Virus record (IMG/VR): IMGVR_UViG_3300032093_000267
Span: 1-43,160 of that record
Origin: a virus
DNA length: 43,160 nucleotides
Strand: one strand, 5' to 3'
Every line of letters starts with the position of its first letter. The first letter of the stretch is position 1. This document shows positions 15,944-25,552 of the stretch, piece by piece. The notes under the pieces were generated by a model. It was not told where the DNA came from. It did no database searches and saw nothing but the letters and a program-made list of their open reading frames with translations. A program made the position numbers and the translations under genes.

Positions 15944-16366
15944 ATGTCAACAAAAATTACTTCAAATGATCCAACAATTACCGCAGAAAGGTCATTCAAA
16001 GACCTTGACCTGAACTTCACTTCACATCCTATTAGAAAAGATGTGAGTAGACATTACAATGAAAAAGCGATCATTAATGCAGTCAAGAACTTAGTTTCCA
16101 CTAATTTTTATGAGAAACCATTTCAACCAGACTTTGGTGCAGGTATTAGAGGACTATTATTTGAACCTGTTGATTCGGTTTTTGGTGCATCAATTGAAAG
16201 AAAATTAAGTGAAACAATAAAAAATTATGAACCTAGGGTGGCAATTGAATCTATTACTGCTATACCAGCACCCGATGAGAATGGATATAAAGTTAGAATG
16301 GTGTTTTTCATCATCAACTCTCCAAATCCAATAACGATTAACTTCTTTTTAGAGCGTATAAGATAA
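15944..16366 (+). CDS. gp25: gp25-like baseplate wedge protein
   Basis: A 140 aa member of the GPW/gp25 family, the core wedge subunit that starts the sheath. Evidence: FKDLDLNFTSHPIRKDV at 18-34, the FQPDFGAGIRGLLFEP block, and the conserved EPR triplet (E96-P97-R98) used to contact the core bundle of gp6/gp7. Length is close to T4 gp25 (132 aa). No Shine-Dalgarno is visible; the ATG is preceded by GAATAAATAAACG, an A/T-rich run that resembles a late promoter but sits too close for a normal leader. One base separates it from gp6. Confidence 0.92.
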   Translation: MSTKITSNDPTITAERSFKDLDLNFTSHPIRKDVSRHYNEKAIINAVKNLVSTNFYEKPFQPDFGAGIRGLLFEPVDSVFGASIERKLSETIKNYEPRVAIESITAIPAPDENGYKVRMVFFIINSPNPITINFFLERIR

Positions 16367-16367
16367 A

Positions 16368-18425
16368 ATGACAGATCGTCTAAGAGTAACTGAACTTGAT
16401 TTTGATACAATCAAGCAGAATTTAAAAACATTTTTACAAGCGCAATCTGAATTTACAGACTATGATTTTGAAGGCTCTGGTCTAAATGTGTTGCTAGATA
16501 TTCTAGCCTATAATACTCATTACAATGCTTATTATTTGAATATGGTTGCAAACGAAGCATTTATGGATACTGCCTTATTAAGAGATTCAGTTATCTCTCA
16601 CGCAAAAGTTTTAGGTTATGTACCTTATTCTCGCAAAGCCGCTTCTGCAACTTTAAATTTTACCGTTTCTACTAGTTCAAATACTTTATCAACTGTAACT
16701 ATACCAAAAGGTTTCAGTTTTTTATCCAATGAGATTGATGGTGTCAGTTATAATTTCGTAACTCTTGAAGAAACGACAGTTACGAAATCCAATACAGATT
16801 TTACATTTTTGGAATTGCCAATATATGAAGGACAGTTGGTAACATATAATTACACATACGATCAGCAAACAAATCCAAAACAAATATTTTCAATACCCGA
16901 TTCTGATGTAGATGTTTCTACTATTTCTTTAACTGTACAGGCATCATCAAGTAATACAACGATTGAAACATTTATAAAAGGCACAGATGCAAGTAATGTT
17001 TCAACGACTTCTCCAGTGTTCTATCTACAGGAAGATAGGGGAGAAAAATATAGCGTCTATTTTGGAAATAATATTATTGGTAAATCAATAACAAATGGTA
17101 ATATTGTATCTTTAAGTTATTTAATTACCAATGGAGATGCAGCAAACAAAGCAAATAATTTTGTGGCAACGGGAACGTTATCAGATTCTTTGGGTAATTC
17201 TTTAACAGACTTTACTATTAACCCTATAAGTCAAGCTGCAGGCGGATCTGAACGTGAGTCTGTAGATGAAATTAAATCTGCTGCTCCTCTTCAGTTTACA
17301 ACTCAAAATCGTTTGATTACATTCAATGATTATGCCTCATATATTAAAAAAAATTATCCTGCGGTAGAATCAGTTTCCGTTTGGGGTGGAGAAGATGAAA
17401 CTCCTCCAGTTTTTGGTCGTGTTTTTGTTTCATTAAAACCTAAACAAAACTATTACCTTTCTGATATTGAGAAACAAAGAATTATTGATGAAATTATTAC
17501 ACCAAAAGCTGTTGTAGCGGTACAAACAATTATTCGTGATCCAGAATTCTTATACCTATTAATAAATTCTGAAGTTTCATATGATCCTAAAAAAACCATT
17601 TTAACTAAAGATCAATTAACTTCTGCCATTCGCAGTTCTATTTTAAATTACAAAACACAAAATTTAGATAGGTTTGATTCAAAATTTATTCTATCTAGAT
17701 TACAGGATGCGATTGATAATACAGATACAAATGCAATCATTGGATCTCAAACCGTCATTAAATTGCAAAAAAGATTTAAACCAACTTTAAATGCAAGTAA
17801 ATCTTATAATATTATTTTTGGTGTTCCTCTACATAGAGGTACAATTACAAATAAGATGACCTCTACTCAATTTAAGGTGTATGATTCTCAAGGTATTGAG
17901 AGAGAAGTTATTTTTGAAGAAACACCACAATCATATACTGGTGTTTCTTCTATTGCCGTTTTAAATGGTGGTGTTGGATACACTTCAAATCCCACTATTA
18001 CTATTCTAGGTGATGGTTATGGTGCGGAAGCAATCGCAACAATTGTTAATGGTAAAATTAAAGAAATTATCATAACAAAACCAGGTATTGAATATACTAA
18101 AGCTACCGTACAAATTAGTGGTGGTGGTGGATATGGAGCTCAGGCTATTGCTTCGGTTGATGCAAGAATTGGTACAGTAAGAGTCGTATATTTTGATCAG
18201 AATGCGGAAAGACAGATCATAAATGATGCAGCTGGTACAATAGATTATGATGATGGTATAATTTATATTAAGAACATTTTAATCAATTCAGTAAGTTCAA
18301 TTGATGGAGATATGAGATTGACCATTGAATCGGATAAAGGTATTATTGGAACTTATAAAAATGTTATCATTACATTAGACCAAGATGATGCAACTTCTAT
18401 TAGTACGATCTTAGAAACTGTATAA
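16368..18425 (+). CDS. gp6: gp6-like baseplate wedge protein
   Basis: A 685 aa protein near the T4 gp6 size (660). The N-terminus (FEGSGLNVLLDILAYNTHYNAYYLNMVANEAFMDTALLRDSVI) is diagnostic, followed by the baseplate-J-like region (GGSERESVDEIKSAAPLQFTTQNRLITFNDY at about 290-320) and the C-terminal PLHRGTITNKMTSTQFK. Residues about 524-595 contain two Gly-Tyr beta modules (GGVGYTSNPTITI, GGGGYGAQAIASV) like those in gp7, not part of T4 gp6. gp6 dimers link neighbouring wedges and drive baseplate opening. The end overlaps gp7 as TAATG. Confidence 0.92.
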   Translation: MTDRLRVTELDFDTIKQNLKTFLQAQSEFTDYDFEGSGLNVLLDILAYNTHYNAYYLNMVANEAFMDTALLRDSVISHAKVLGYVPYSRKAASATLNFTVSTSSNTLSTVTIPKGFSFLSNEIDGVSYNFVTLEETTVTKSNTDFTFLELPIYEGQLVTYNYTYDQQTNPKQIFSIPDSDVDVSTISLTVQASSSNTTIETFIKGTDASNVSTTSPVFYLQEDRGEKYSVYFGNNIIGKSITNGNIVSLSYLITNGDAANKANNFVATGTLSDSLGNSLTDFTINPISQAAGGSERESVDEIKSAAPLQFTTQNRLITFNDYASYIKKNYPAVESVSVWGGEDETPPVFGRVFVSLKPKQNYYLSDIEKQRIIDEIITPKAVVAVQTIIRDPEFLYLLINSEVSYDPKKTILTKDQLTSAIRSSILNYKTQNLDRFDSKFILSRLQDAIDNTDTNAIIGSQTVIKLQKRFKPTLNASKSYNIIFGVPLHRGTITNKMTSTQFKVYDSQGIEREVIFEETPQSYTGVSSIAVLNGGVGYTSNPTITILGDGYGAEAIATIVNGKIKEIIITKPGIEYTKATVQISGGGGYGAQAIASVDARIGTVRVVYFDQNAERQIINDAAGTIDYDDGIIYIKNILINSVSSIDGDMRLTIESDKGIIGTYKNVIITLDQDDATSISTILETV

Positions 18426-21400
18426 TGACAACAGATTTAAAAACATCACTACTTGTTAATCAGCAAGTTCCCGAATATGTTAGGGATGAACATCCTACAT
18501 TTATAGCTTTTCTTGAGGCTTACTATGAATTTTTGGAAACTAAGCAGGGAACACAAAATAATGATTTAGTTACACAGGCTAAGAAACTAAAAAATATTTC
18601 TGATGTTGATGATTCAATTGAAGAGTTTGAACAAAGTTTTTACAACACATACGGTTCACTTATACCTTTAGATGTCCAATCAGATAAAGCTCTTCTTTTT
18701 AAACATTTGTTACCTCTTTATAGAATAAAAGGTAGTGAAAGTTCTTTTAAACTTCTTTTCCGTTTGTTATTTGGAGAAGATATTGATATTATTTTACCTC
18801 GTAATAATGTTCTAAAAGTATCCAACAGTAAATGGGTAGTTGACAATAAACTTCGTATTAATACGGATGTTTATACACAATATGTTGGCGATGGATCAAC
18901 TAAAGAATTTATTTTAGCGCAGGTTGTATCAGCTAGTGAAATCGCAGTTTATATTAATGATGTTGAGCAATCAAATTCTTTCTTTTTAAAACGAGAATAT
19001 CGTAAAATAATCTTTAACACTGCGCCCGCAAATGGTTCGGTTATCAGAGTTGTTTATGAGAACTTTAATGAAAAATTACTTCAAAATAGAAAAGTTACCG
19101 GTTTAACTTCGGGCGCCTCTGCAATTATTGAATTATCAAGTCGCCGAATTATTTCTGATGCTTTGAATCTTGGATTACCTATTGAGTTGTTAATCAATAC
19201 AGGTTCATTAGAAGGTGATTTCTTAAACGGTGAATTTGTAACTATTCCTATTATTGATGCTGATGGTATTTTATTGGATGTTCGTGCATCAACATTTTCT
19301 ATAGTTAAACAAGTTAATATTATTAATCCTGGATTCAACTATAAAGTAGGCGATCCAGTTTCTATTAATGGTGGTAACGCAACATCAAATGCTGTTGCTA
19401 CTGTTGAAAGTGTATTTTCTGGTGCAATTAATCGTGTTTTAGTTTTTCATGGTGGCGCCACATTTACAAATGCTTCAAGTATTTTAGTTTCAGGAAACGG
19501 TAATTCAGTTTTTACTTTTGTCGTTGATGGTATTGACCAGACTGGAGTTAATGCTGCCAACACATTTATAGTTTCAACAGACACGATTGCATCATTCAAT
19601 GGAAGTATACATGCTGCAAACACACGAATTAATGCTGCGGATTATGGTTTCCCAAATGCAAATATTCCTACAGGTGAAAACGTAACTACACGAATTATTG
19701 ATTCACTTTCATTTGATGTATTACAAGTTGGACCTATCACGAATGTTAAGGTGTTGTATGCTGATACATCAGAATCGACACCCATTTTGGATGCATTTGG
19801 TGCATCATATGGTAATCCTAGTGCGGTTAGAACAGTAAAAAGTTTAGGTACGATTGCTCGTTTTAAAATTAATGATGGTGGATTGGGGTATGAAGTTGGT
19901 GATGAGATTGTTTTTGGTGCAAATCCACCAATGACATTTGGGCAATCTGCAGCTGCCGTTGTAACTAGAGTTGCAGCTAATGGATATATTCAAAAAATTG
20001 AAGTTGCAAATACACGTGTTTCTGGTACAGCAACAATATCCACAAGTGGTGTTGTTGTATCGGGAACTGACACAAAATTTACTACAGAATTAAAAGTTGG
20101 TGACACAATTGATATTAATAACCAGTCTAGAGTAATTGCTACAATTACTGATCCAATAACAATGTCTGTAACACAGCCTTGGACTTATTCATCAACAAAT
20201 AAAAAAATTGGTGTATTTAATTATTATCCAAAAGGTGGTTTTGGATATGTACAGAATAATTTTCCAAGAATAACAGTATCATCTGCTGGTGGTTCTAATG
20301 CAGATATACAAATTGATTCTATTGCGTCCGATAACGAACAGCTACAAGGTTCTGCTACATTTGTTCCCGGTGCGATTCTTAAAATTAAAGTTCTGGTACC
20401 TGGAAGTGGGTATCAATTTATTCCTATTGCAACTGCAATTAGTGCTACAGGTAGTGGTGCAATTCTTGCTCCTCAGATTGAACAATCTTATCTTTCTTCT
20501 GATGGTCGCTGGACAACTTCTGATTCTTTATTGTCAACACCAGAACGAAAAATTGCTGGTCGTGAATATTATGTTGATTACTCATATGTAATTTCGTCTA
20601 AAATTGAATTTTACAAGTATAAAAAAATACTTAAAGACTTACTACATCCGGTAGGATTTGTTAATTATGCGGAATATCAGAAATCAAATTCTTTCAGTTC
20701 CACTATTGATGTACAACCTTCAAAAGAAGTTACACTTTCAGGTAGAGTTAATGTTTCAAACGGAAGTGTAGTTGTTACAGGATTTTCCACTAAATTTAAT
20801 ATTGCAAATCAAAAAAATATTCTAACCCGAGGATCAAGAATCGCAGTTAATGGTGAACTCAGAGTAGTTAATACTATCGTTTCAAATACGGTACTTATAA
20901 CTTCAGCAAACTTATCTGATATTTGGATTGCAAATTCAGGTTCAGGATATTCAAATGGTTATCTGAATATTTCTAATGGTGGTGGTACAATTACAAGTTT
21001 AACTATTGGTTATGAAGGTATTGGTTATTCTAATGGTATCTTATTGTTTACTGATGCGGATCAATCCATATCTGCTATAGCAAATTGTGAAGTTTTTCCT
21101 TCAAATGGTGCATTAAGAAAAGTTACATTAACAAAAGGTGGATTGTTTTCAAATAGACCTATTGCTTCACCTGATAGTTATCCGGCTAATGTAATCTATG
21201 CTAATACAATTACAATTACTAATCCTGGTGCAGGATATTCCAATGGTTTCTTAAATTTCTCGGATGGTGATCCACTTCGTATACCAAGAGTCAATATAGA
21301 AGTTTATCCTTCAAATGGTGGAATTAGAACAATTCTTACTACTGGAATTGATCCTGGTTTGTATAGAGGTCCTGGTTTTCCAACAGTTACACCAAATACA

Positions 21401-24043
21401 AGTCCAAATGTTGTTGTGTCTAATGTTATCACCACTAGTAATGGACTTGGACATTCAAATGGTGTATTGACATTTACTGGTGGAGGTACCTCAAATAGGG
21501 CAGCGCAAGTTGCAGTTGAAGTTAATGCTAATGGTAGTATTGTTAGTACCACTATTTTAGACTCTGGACTTTATACTTCAGCAGTTAATGTTGCAAGTAT
21601 TACCGCTAATACTGGCGCAACAGGTGTAAACAGTTTTGTTATATTTACTGGTGGTGGAACAGGTAATACTGCGGCTAATGCCAGAATTTTTGTAAATACT
21701 GCTGGTTATATCGTTAATGTTGTTGTTGATGCTAATGGTACATACACCAGCTTACCAACTGCAACCGTAAATACTGGTAATGGAATTCTTACTATAACTG
21801 GAAATCCTACGATATATGCTACTGTAAATAATACTCCAAAACATCTATTATCAATTGCATCAAATACCGTAACACTCTTTAATGTTACGAACGTTTCAGC
21901 AAATGCTGCCGCAGTTGGTGCGAATGGTTATGTTACATTTACTGGTGGTGGAATATCTAATGTTGCTGCTAATGCACAAATTTATGTAAATACTGCTGGT
22001 TATATCCTTAATGTTGTTATTACTTCTAACGGTTCGTATACTAGCACTCCAACTGCAATTATACCAACATCATTTAATGTGACTAATATTACTGCTAATA
22101 CTGGTGCAACGGGTAAAAACAGTTTTGTTGTATTTACTGAAGGAGGATCCTATATTACTCCTGCTAATGCAAGAATTTTTGTGAATACGGCTGGTTACAT
22201 TATTAATGTTGTTATTACTTCTAATGGTTCATACACTAGCGCACCAATTGCAACACCAAATACCGGTAATGGAGTTCTCACTGTAACTACAAATACGGTT
22301 TTTACTAATGCATCACTTACTGTAACTACAAATACTAGGTTTTCTAATACTCCTGGTCGTGCAATTGCTAATGGATATCTTGTATTTACTGGAGGTAGTC
22401 CGGTAATTAATGCTAACGTGTCTTATGAAGTGTTTCCAAATACTGGTGCGATAAGATCATTTACCATTAATCAAGTTGGATTATATCGCACAACGCCTAA
22501 TGTTGCTCCTAATTCGGTGCCTTATTCTATAACTGAGGTTTATCCAACTGATGGTGGTAGTGGTTATGCCAACGGTTATATTATTCTTCAAGGTGGTGAA
22601 CCGATGATGAATGGTAATACTTCAATTAATGATTTTACATTAAACGTGGTAAGTATTATTGCAAATTCTGGTGCTGTAGGTGTAAACAGTTTTGTTATAT
22701 TTTCTGGTGGTGGAGAAAGTAACACTCCTGCTAATGCAAGAATTTTTGTAAATACCCAAAATTATATCGTCAATGTTGTTGTTAATGCTAATGGTACATA
22801 TAGCGGTCCACCAACTGCAACAGTGAATACCGGTAATGGTGTTCTTACTATATCCAGTAATATTTCTAGTAATGCTAACACTGGCTATGCAACAACAAAT
22901 GCTAATGTGCAGATTATTGTTAATAGTACGGGTGCTATTATTAGAACTATTATTACAAACGTTGGTTTATATGCAAACGTTTTTAATGTTAATTTGAATG
23001 GTGCGGTTGAAAGTATTGTTGCTAATTCGGGTGCAAGAACTGTCAACAGTTGGATTACATTGTCTAATCCACGAACATATGGTAACACAAGACTTAATTC
23101 AAATGTAGCAAATGCCAGAATTTTTGTAAATACTGCCGGATATGTTGTTAATGTGGCTGTTTTTGCTAATGGCATTTACTATGGTACACCAATAGTTACC
23201 AATTTAAGGTATTATGAAAATACCGTATCAGTTCCATCAGGTTCAGGAGGCTTAAATGGACAGACATCAAATGCTGCCTTTACAATCACTATGGGACCAA
23301 GTACGATTTATGCTGCTAATGGTGTAAGTCAGAACGGTTCGGGTGCTCGTTTTAGAATTTCTTATAATGCCAATACGTTAAACGTTGCAAATATTGCGGC
23401 AACATTGATATCAAATACATTGTATACTGCTACGTTTGCTTTGACTGCAAATAGTAACTCTACGACAAATGCAGCATTTACAGTTTATCCAGTGTCTAAT
23501 GTTCAAACAGTAGCTAATATTACAGTAGGGTTTACTGGACAGAATACGCCAGCAAACGTATCTGTTCAAGTTGATGCTAATGGATCAATTCAAAAACTAA
23601 CCATTAATACACAAGGTAATTACTATTATCCGCCAGATATAACGCCAAATAGTGCAGGATTTATTACAAGTGTTACTGCAAACTCTGGCGCTGTGGGTGT
23701 AAACAGTTTTGTTATCTTTACTGGCGGTGGGACATCTAATGTTGCCGCTAATGCTAGAATTTTTGTAAACACAGAGGGATATATCGTTAATGTTGTTATT
23801 ACATCTAACGGTACATATACTAGCACTCCAACTGCAACACCAAATACGGGTAATGGAGTTCTTACTGTAATTCGGAGTGGTGTTGATGCGGATTTGAGAA
23901 TAAATAACAAAGGCATATTTACACAAACAGCCAATAATCAACCGTTGGTCGTCTTTAAAAAAGATCCTGTAGTATTTACAACAGAAGATTCAAATTATAT
24001 GATCGCAACGGAAAAAGGTGCTATAATTATACTGGAATCTTAA
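18425..24043 (+). CDS. gp7: gp7-like baseplate wedge protein expanded by Gly-Tyr repeat modules
   Basis: An 1872 aa protein in the gp7 position (between gp6 and gp8); T4 gp7 is 1032 aa. The N-terminal 130 residues (QVPEYVRDEHPTFIAFLEAYYEFLE, then LLPLYRIKGSESSFKLLFRLLFGEDI) are the conserved gp7-type start in non-enteric T4-like phages, where the protein clips gp6 and gp8 together. From about residue 300 the sequence is dominated by short beta modules: earlier ones with GGxGYxVGD or GxGYSNGxLxF, then six 65-75 residue modules with GVNSFVIFTGGG, ANARIFVNTAGYIVNVV and NTGNGVLTV between 21590 and 23880. The extreme C-terminus is unique (VVFKKDPVVFTTEDSNYMIATEKGA). The assignment rests mainly on the N-terminus and synteny. 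Confidence 0.75.
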   Translation: MTTDLKTSLLVNQQVPEYVRDEHPTFIAFLEAYYEFLETKQGTQNNDLVTQAKKLKNISDVDDSIEEFEQSFYNTYGSLIPLDVQSDKALLFKHLLPLYRIKGSESSFKLLFRLLFGEDIDIILPRNNVLKVSNSKWVVDNKLRINTDVYTQYVGDGSTKEFILAQVVSASEIAVYINDVEQSNSFFLKREYRKIIFNTAPANGSVIRVVYENFNEKLLQNRKVTGLTSGASAIIELSSRRIISDALNLGLPIELLINTGSLEGDFLNGEFVTIPIIDADGILLDVRASTFSIVKQVNIINPGFNYKVGDPVSINGGNATSNAVATVESVFSGAINRVLVFHGGATFTNASSILVSGNGNSVFTFVVDGIDQTGVNAANTFIVSTDTIASFNGSIHAANTRINAADYGFPNANIPTGENVTTRIIDSLSFDVLQVGPITNVKVLYADTSESTPILDAFGASYGNPSAVRTVKSLGTIARFKINDGGLGYEVGDEIVFGANPPMTFGQSAAAVVTRVAANGYIQKIEVANTRVSGTATISTSGVVVSGTDTKFTTELKVGDTIDINNQSRVIATITDPITMSVTQPWTYSSTNKKIGVFNYYPKGGFGYVQNNFPRITVSSAGGSNADIQIDSIASDNEQLQGSATFVPGAILKIKVLVPGSGYQFIPIATAISATGSGAILAPQIEQSYLSSDGRWTTSDSLLSTPERKIAGREYYVDYSYVISSKIEFYKYKKILKDLLHPVGFVNYAEYQKSNSFSSTIDVQPSKEVTLSGRVNVSNGSVVVTGFSTKFNIANQKNILTRGSRIAVNGELRVVNTIVSNTVLITSANLSDIWIANSGSGYSNGYLNISNGGGTITSLTIGYEGIGYSNGILLFTDADQSISAIANCEVFPSNGALRKVTLTKGGLFSNRPIASPDSYPANVIYANTITITNPGAGYSNGFLNFSDGDPLRIPRVNIEVYPSNGGIRTILTTGIDPGLYRGPGFPTVTPNTSPNVVVSNVITTSNGLGHSNGVLTFTGGGTSNRAAQVAVEVNANGSIVSTTILDSGLYTSAVNVASITANTGATGVNSFVIFTGGGTGNTAANARIFVNTAGYIVNVVVDANGTYTSLPTATVNTGNGILTITGNPTIYATVNNTPKHLLSIASNTVTLFNVTNVSANAAAVGANGYVTFTGGGISNVAANAQIYVNTAGYILNVVITSNGSYTSTPTAIIPTSFNVTNITANTGATGKNSFVVFTEGGSYITPANARIFVNTAGYIINVVITSNGSYTSAPIATPNTGNGVLTVTTNTVFTNASLTVTTNTRFSNTPGRAIANGYLVFTGGSPVINANVSYEVFPNTGAIRSFTINQVGLYRTTPNVAPNSVPYSITEVYPTDGGSGYANGYIILQGGEPMMNGNTSINDFTLNVVSIIANSGAVGVNSFVIFSGGGESNTPANARIFVNTQNYIVNVVVNANGTYSGPPTATVNTGNGVLTISSNISSNANTGYATTNANVQIIVNSTGAIIRTIITNVGLYANVFNVNLNGAVESIVANSGARTVNSWITLSNPRTYGNTRLNSNVANARIFVNTAGYVVNVAVFANGIYYGTPIVTNLRYYENTVSVPSGSGGLNGQTSNAAFTITMGPSTIYAANGVSQNGSGARFRISYNANTLNVANIAATLISNTLYTATFALTANSNSTTNAAFTVYPVSNVQTVANITVGFTGQNTPANVSVQVDANGSIQKLTINTQGNYYYPPDITPNSAGFITSVTANSGAVGVNSFVIFTGGGTSNVAANARIFVNTEGYIVNVVITSNGTYTSTPTATPNTGNGVLTVIRSGVDADLRINNKGIFTQTANNQPLVVFKKDPVVFTTEDSNYMIATEKGAIIILES
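21590..23880 (+). repeat. Six dispersed in-frame copies of a 65-100 residue Gly-Tyr module in gp7
   Basis: Approximate copies: 21590-21810, 21880-22070, 22075-22300, 22645-22870, 23000-23300 and 23660-23880. Each has an A/S-I-T/I-A-N-x-G-A start, a VNSFVIFTGGG strand, ANARIFVNT-GYIVNVV, an NGTYTSxP turn and, usually, NTGNGVLTV. Some stretches are identical at DNA level; the 20-mer GTAAATACTGCTGGTTATAT occurs at 21692 and 21986. The fifth copy is a longer variant with NSWITLS and YYENTVSVPSG. Confidence 0.85.
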
Positions 24044-24055
24044 TTAGGAAAAAAA

Positions 24056-25540
24056 ATGGCAGAGACAATAAAAATATCCGATCTACCCGAACTTACAACA
24101 CCAACATCTAGTTTAACTGATAAGTATTTGCTTGTCACGGATGCTAGTGTAGCTACACCCGTATCCAAGAAAATATCTCTTAACACACTCGATACGTTGC
24201 TTGATATTTCACAAAACAAAGCAAATTTGGCGTTTAATCGTGCCAATAATTCTATCGATGCAAATAATGGAGGCACAATTACTGGCGATTTAAGGGTTAC
24301 TAATAATCTTTTTGTCGGTAATGTATTCGTTACTGGTCAAACATTCAGTGTTAATGCTAGTACACTTGTTTCAAATGACACCGTTATTATTTTAGGTGAA
24401 GGTAATTATTTTCTTGATAGTCGGGACTTGGGATTTGCTGCACACTATAATAACGGAATAAATGCACATTCTGGTTTGATTCGAGATTCCGATTCTAAAG
24501 AATGGTATCTGTTTAAAGAATACACTCCCGAAGTCGGCACAAACAACAATATTAATATTAATGATGCTTCATTTATTGTTGACACATTAAATGCTAATGT
24601 AAAATCTACCGTTGTTCTGAGCAAAGGAATTGATCTTTTAATAAGAACAAATACAATATTTGATTTAGCAAATGGAACAGCAATTGCAGCAAATACACCA
24701 TCTGATGTTGCCAACTCGGCAGCAATTTATGCCAATGGTGCTTTTGCTGCCGCTAATGCTGCTACTGCTACTGATCTAACACAAAATAATTCCATTACTG
24801 CTGCATTTAATCATGCCAATGCCTCATTTGCCAATTCTAATACCTATATCACATATAATGAAGCAGTTAATCTAACACAAAATAATTCCATTACTGCTGC
24901 ATTTAATCATGCGAATGCTTCTTTTGCAAACTCCAACTCTTATATTACAAATGCAGAAGCCACTAATGTAACTCAAAATAATAGTATTGCGGCCGCATTT
25001 AATCATGCGAATGCTTCTTTTGCAAATTCTAACACATATATTACCAGTGCTGAAGCAGTCAATATAACACAGAATAATTCTATTATCGCATCTTTTAATC
25101 ACGCTAATTCTAGTTTTAATTATTCCAACGCCGTATCAAATCTTGCGTTATCATTTAGTGCAACAACAATTTTAGAAGTATTAAATAGTGGCGCATCAGC
25201 ATATAGATTCACTCAATATGGTGCTTTAGATAATCCAAATGTAACGACATTAAGCGCAACAACATTAGGATTTAAATTGAATGTTTCGGGACATCCATTT
25301 CATATACGAACAGGTGATAACACCGCAGATTATAATACAGGATTAGTTCATGTTTCAACAACTGGGGTTCTTTCTTATGATTCTGCCGCACAAGGTAAAG
25401 AAAGTGGAACATTGTTTTGGAGAATTCCACATACTTCTGTAGGTAACTACAAATATCGATGTGTGAATCATCCTGGAGCGATGCTTGGTGACATTAACAT
25501 TGCAAATACAGCAGCAATTTATTTTGCCTATAATACATAA
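24056..25540 (+). CDS. Fibre-like structural protein with tandem repeats and cupredoxin-like C-terminus
   Basis: A 494 aa protein between gp7 and gp8. The N-terminus (IKISDLPELTTPTSSLTDKYLLV) and the DLGFAAHYNNG...SGLIRDSDSKEWYLF segment are typical of large structural/fibre proteins in marine T4-like phages. Residues 241-360 are four 32-residue repeats (QNNSIT-AAFNHANASFANSN), probably a trimeric coiled or beta-stalk. Residues about 365-494 resemble a plastocyanin-type domain: GHPFHIRT (H413, H416), a GTLFWRIPH strand, and YKYRCVNHPGAMLG with C469, H472 and M476 spaced almost like the copper ligands Cys-His-Met of plastocyanin. Copper binding is inference. A clear ribosome site (TTAGGAAA) precedes ATG. 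Confidence 0.7.
   Translation: MAETIKISDLPELTTPTSSLTDKYLLVTDASVATPVSKKISLNTLDTLLDISQNKANLAFNRANNSIDANNGGTITGDLRVTNNLFVGNVFVTGQTFSVNASTLVSNDTVIILGEGNYFLDSRDLGFAAHYNNGINAHSGLIRDSDSKEWYLFKEYTPEVGTNNNININDASFIVDTLNANVKSTVVLSKGIDLLIRTNTIFDLANGTAIAANTPSDVANSAAIYANGAFAAANAATATDLTQNNSITAAFNHANASFANSNTYITYNEAVNLTQNNSITAAFNHANASFANSNSYITNAEATNVTQNNSIAAAFNHANASFANSNTYITSAEAVNITQNNSIIASFNHANSSFNYSNAVSNLALSFSATTILEVLNSGASAYRFTQYGALDNPNVTTLSATTLGFKLNVSGHPFHIRTGDNTADYNTGLVHVSTTGVLSYDSAAQGKESGTLFWRIPHTSVGNYKYRCVNHPGAMLGDINIANTAAIYFAYNT
24776..25135 (+). repeat. Four tandem 96-bp in-frame repeats
   Basis: Units begin at 24776, 24872, 24968 and 25064, exactly 96 bases (32 codons) apart; the last is incomplete. 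Protein consensus is TQNNSITAAFNHANASFANS plus a variable 12-residue part containing YIT-EAVN. Third-base differences between units show purifying selection on protein sequence after duplication. Confidence 0.92.
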
Positions 25541-25552
25541 TAAATAAACACT

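Noticed and set aside
24776-25135. Regular direct repeats that could suggest a CRISPR array
   Set aside because: The units are contiguous, 96 bases long, in frame, with synonymous variation and no unique spacers; they encode protein repeats.
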